Below are positions 63,962 through 64,000 of a stretch of 64,000 bases of DNA, one piece after another. The notes under the pieces are model-generated. The model worked only from the letters and a program-made list of their open reading frames with translations, was not told where the DNA came from and searched no databases. The stretch's first letter is position 1; every line of letters starts with the position of its first letter. Where the stretch lies: assembly GCA_023410645.1 (NCBI GenBank), contig JAEYPQ010000007.1, forward strand, positions 62,001 to 126,000. Reading direction: 5' to 3'. The stretch is from Bacillota bacterium (lineage in GTDB: Bacteria > Bacillota > Clostridia > TANB77 > CAG-465). The position numbers were made by a program, and so were the translations under genes.

Positions 63962-64000
63962 AATATATCCTCCTTTTGAAACTATATAAATAACTTTCAT

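Larger units (their letters stand above)
36772..64000. mobile_element. Element 3: integrative conjugative element (right end not in window)
   Basis: It starts at the third att copy with its own terminator and arm-like repeats, then a helicase, int/xis, Tn916-like sigma/HTH pair, adhesins and a type IV secretion operon with VirD4, VirB4 and relaxase. No second att with GCGTCCCA arm sites occurs in the window, so I place the right end beyond 64,000, though the gene at 62993 might already be chromosomal. Three of its genes are broken (two adhesins, relaxase). Confidence 0.8.

Noticed and set aside
1..64000. CRISPR arrays, rRNA genes, insertion sequences with DDE transposases
   Set aside because: None found; repeats are limited to att, arm, operator and hairpin sequences.

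Overview
The window is strongly AT-rich DNA from a low-GC Gram-positive bacterium, most likely a member of the class Clostridia. The evidence is a T-box leader upstream of valS, a tiny 2[4Fe-4S] ferredoxin, a holB-ricT pair, an MOBV mobilisable element and a Tn916-like sigma/HTH pair. I cannot name the species.

Positions 1-11,495 are ordinary chromosome: a CDF cation transporter, valS under T-box control with a small membrane ORF ahead of it, ferredoxin, ricT, holB, lepB, a conserved unknown gene, metG, acpS, a two-TM membrane protein and tRNA-Pro(UGG). All of these genes look intact.

From 11,496 to the end of the window, accretion at the 3' end of tRNA-Pro has built a tandem array of integrative elements. 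The last 14-15 bases of the tRNA recur at 26,729-26,743 and 36,758-36,771. Each copy is followed by a fresh hairpin terminator and then by short repeats that look like integrase arm sites, different in each element. Each element has its own tyrosine integrase and a paralogous small excisionase-like protein.
- Element 1 (11,496-26,743): replication-type winged-helix proteins, an origin-like inverted repeat, a serine recombinase, macro and GIY-YIG proteins, a P-loop-less RecA-like protein, and a restriction-modification operon with two adenine methylases and an HNH nuclease. I see no relaxase.
- Element 2 (26,744-36,771): a mobilisable element with an MOBV relaxase and a recognisable oriT. It carries a CBASS-type pair (SLATT effector plus CD-NTase with a C-terminal sensor), an XRE repressor with four operator copies beside a Fic protein, and an XRE/ImmA metallopeptidase pair.
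- Element 3 (36,772 to beyond the window): an integrative conjugative element (ICE) with a helicase at its left edge, integrase/excisionase, Tn916-like sigma/HTH regulators, surface adhesins, a type IV secretion operon (VirB4, VirB6-like, VirB3-like, VirB2-like, VirD4, M23 hydrolase), relaxase and MobC-like accessory. Its right end was not found.

The most interesting biology is the set of defence-like genes lodged inside the conjugation operon of element 3. They are a reverse transcriptase with an unusual upstream region and terminator (49.5-51.3 kb), a HEPN-family gene (54.9-55.9 kb), and an AbiTii protein paired with a small membrane protein that shares a repeat motif with it (59.7-60.6 kb). 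The shared motif suggests a sensor/effector pair coupled through stacked beta structure, similar in layout to bacterial amyloid signalling pairs.

Two genes, the SLATT effector and a small ICE membrane protein, have ideal ribosome binding sites but appear to start at ATT. At least six genes in the mobile DNA are interrupted by frameshifts or a stop codon: the DUF6076-like gene, one methylase, the CD-NTase, both adhesins and the ICE relaxase. None in the chromosomal part is. This points to decay of the array, with programmed frameshifting possible at an A8 tract and assembly error not excluded.
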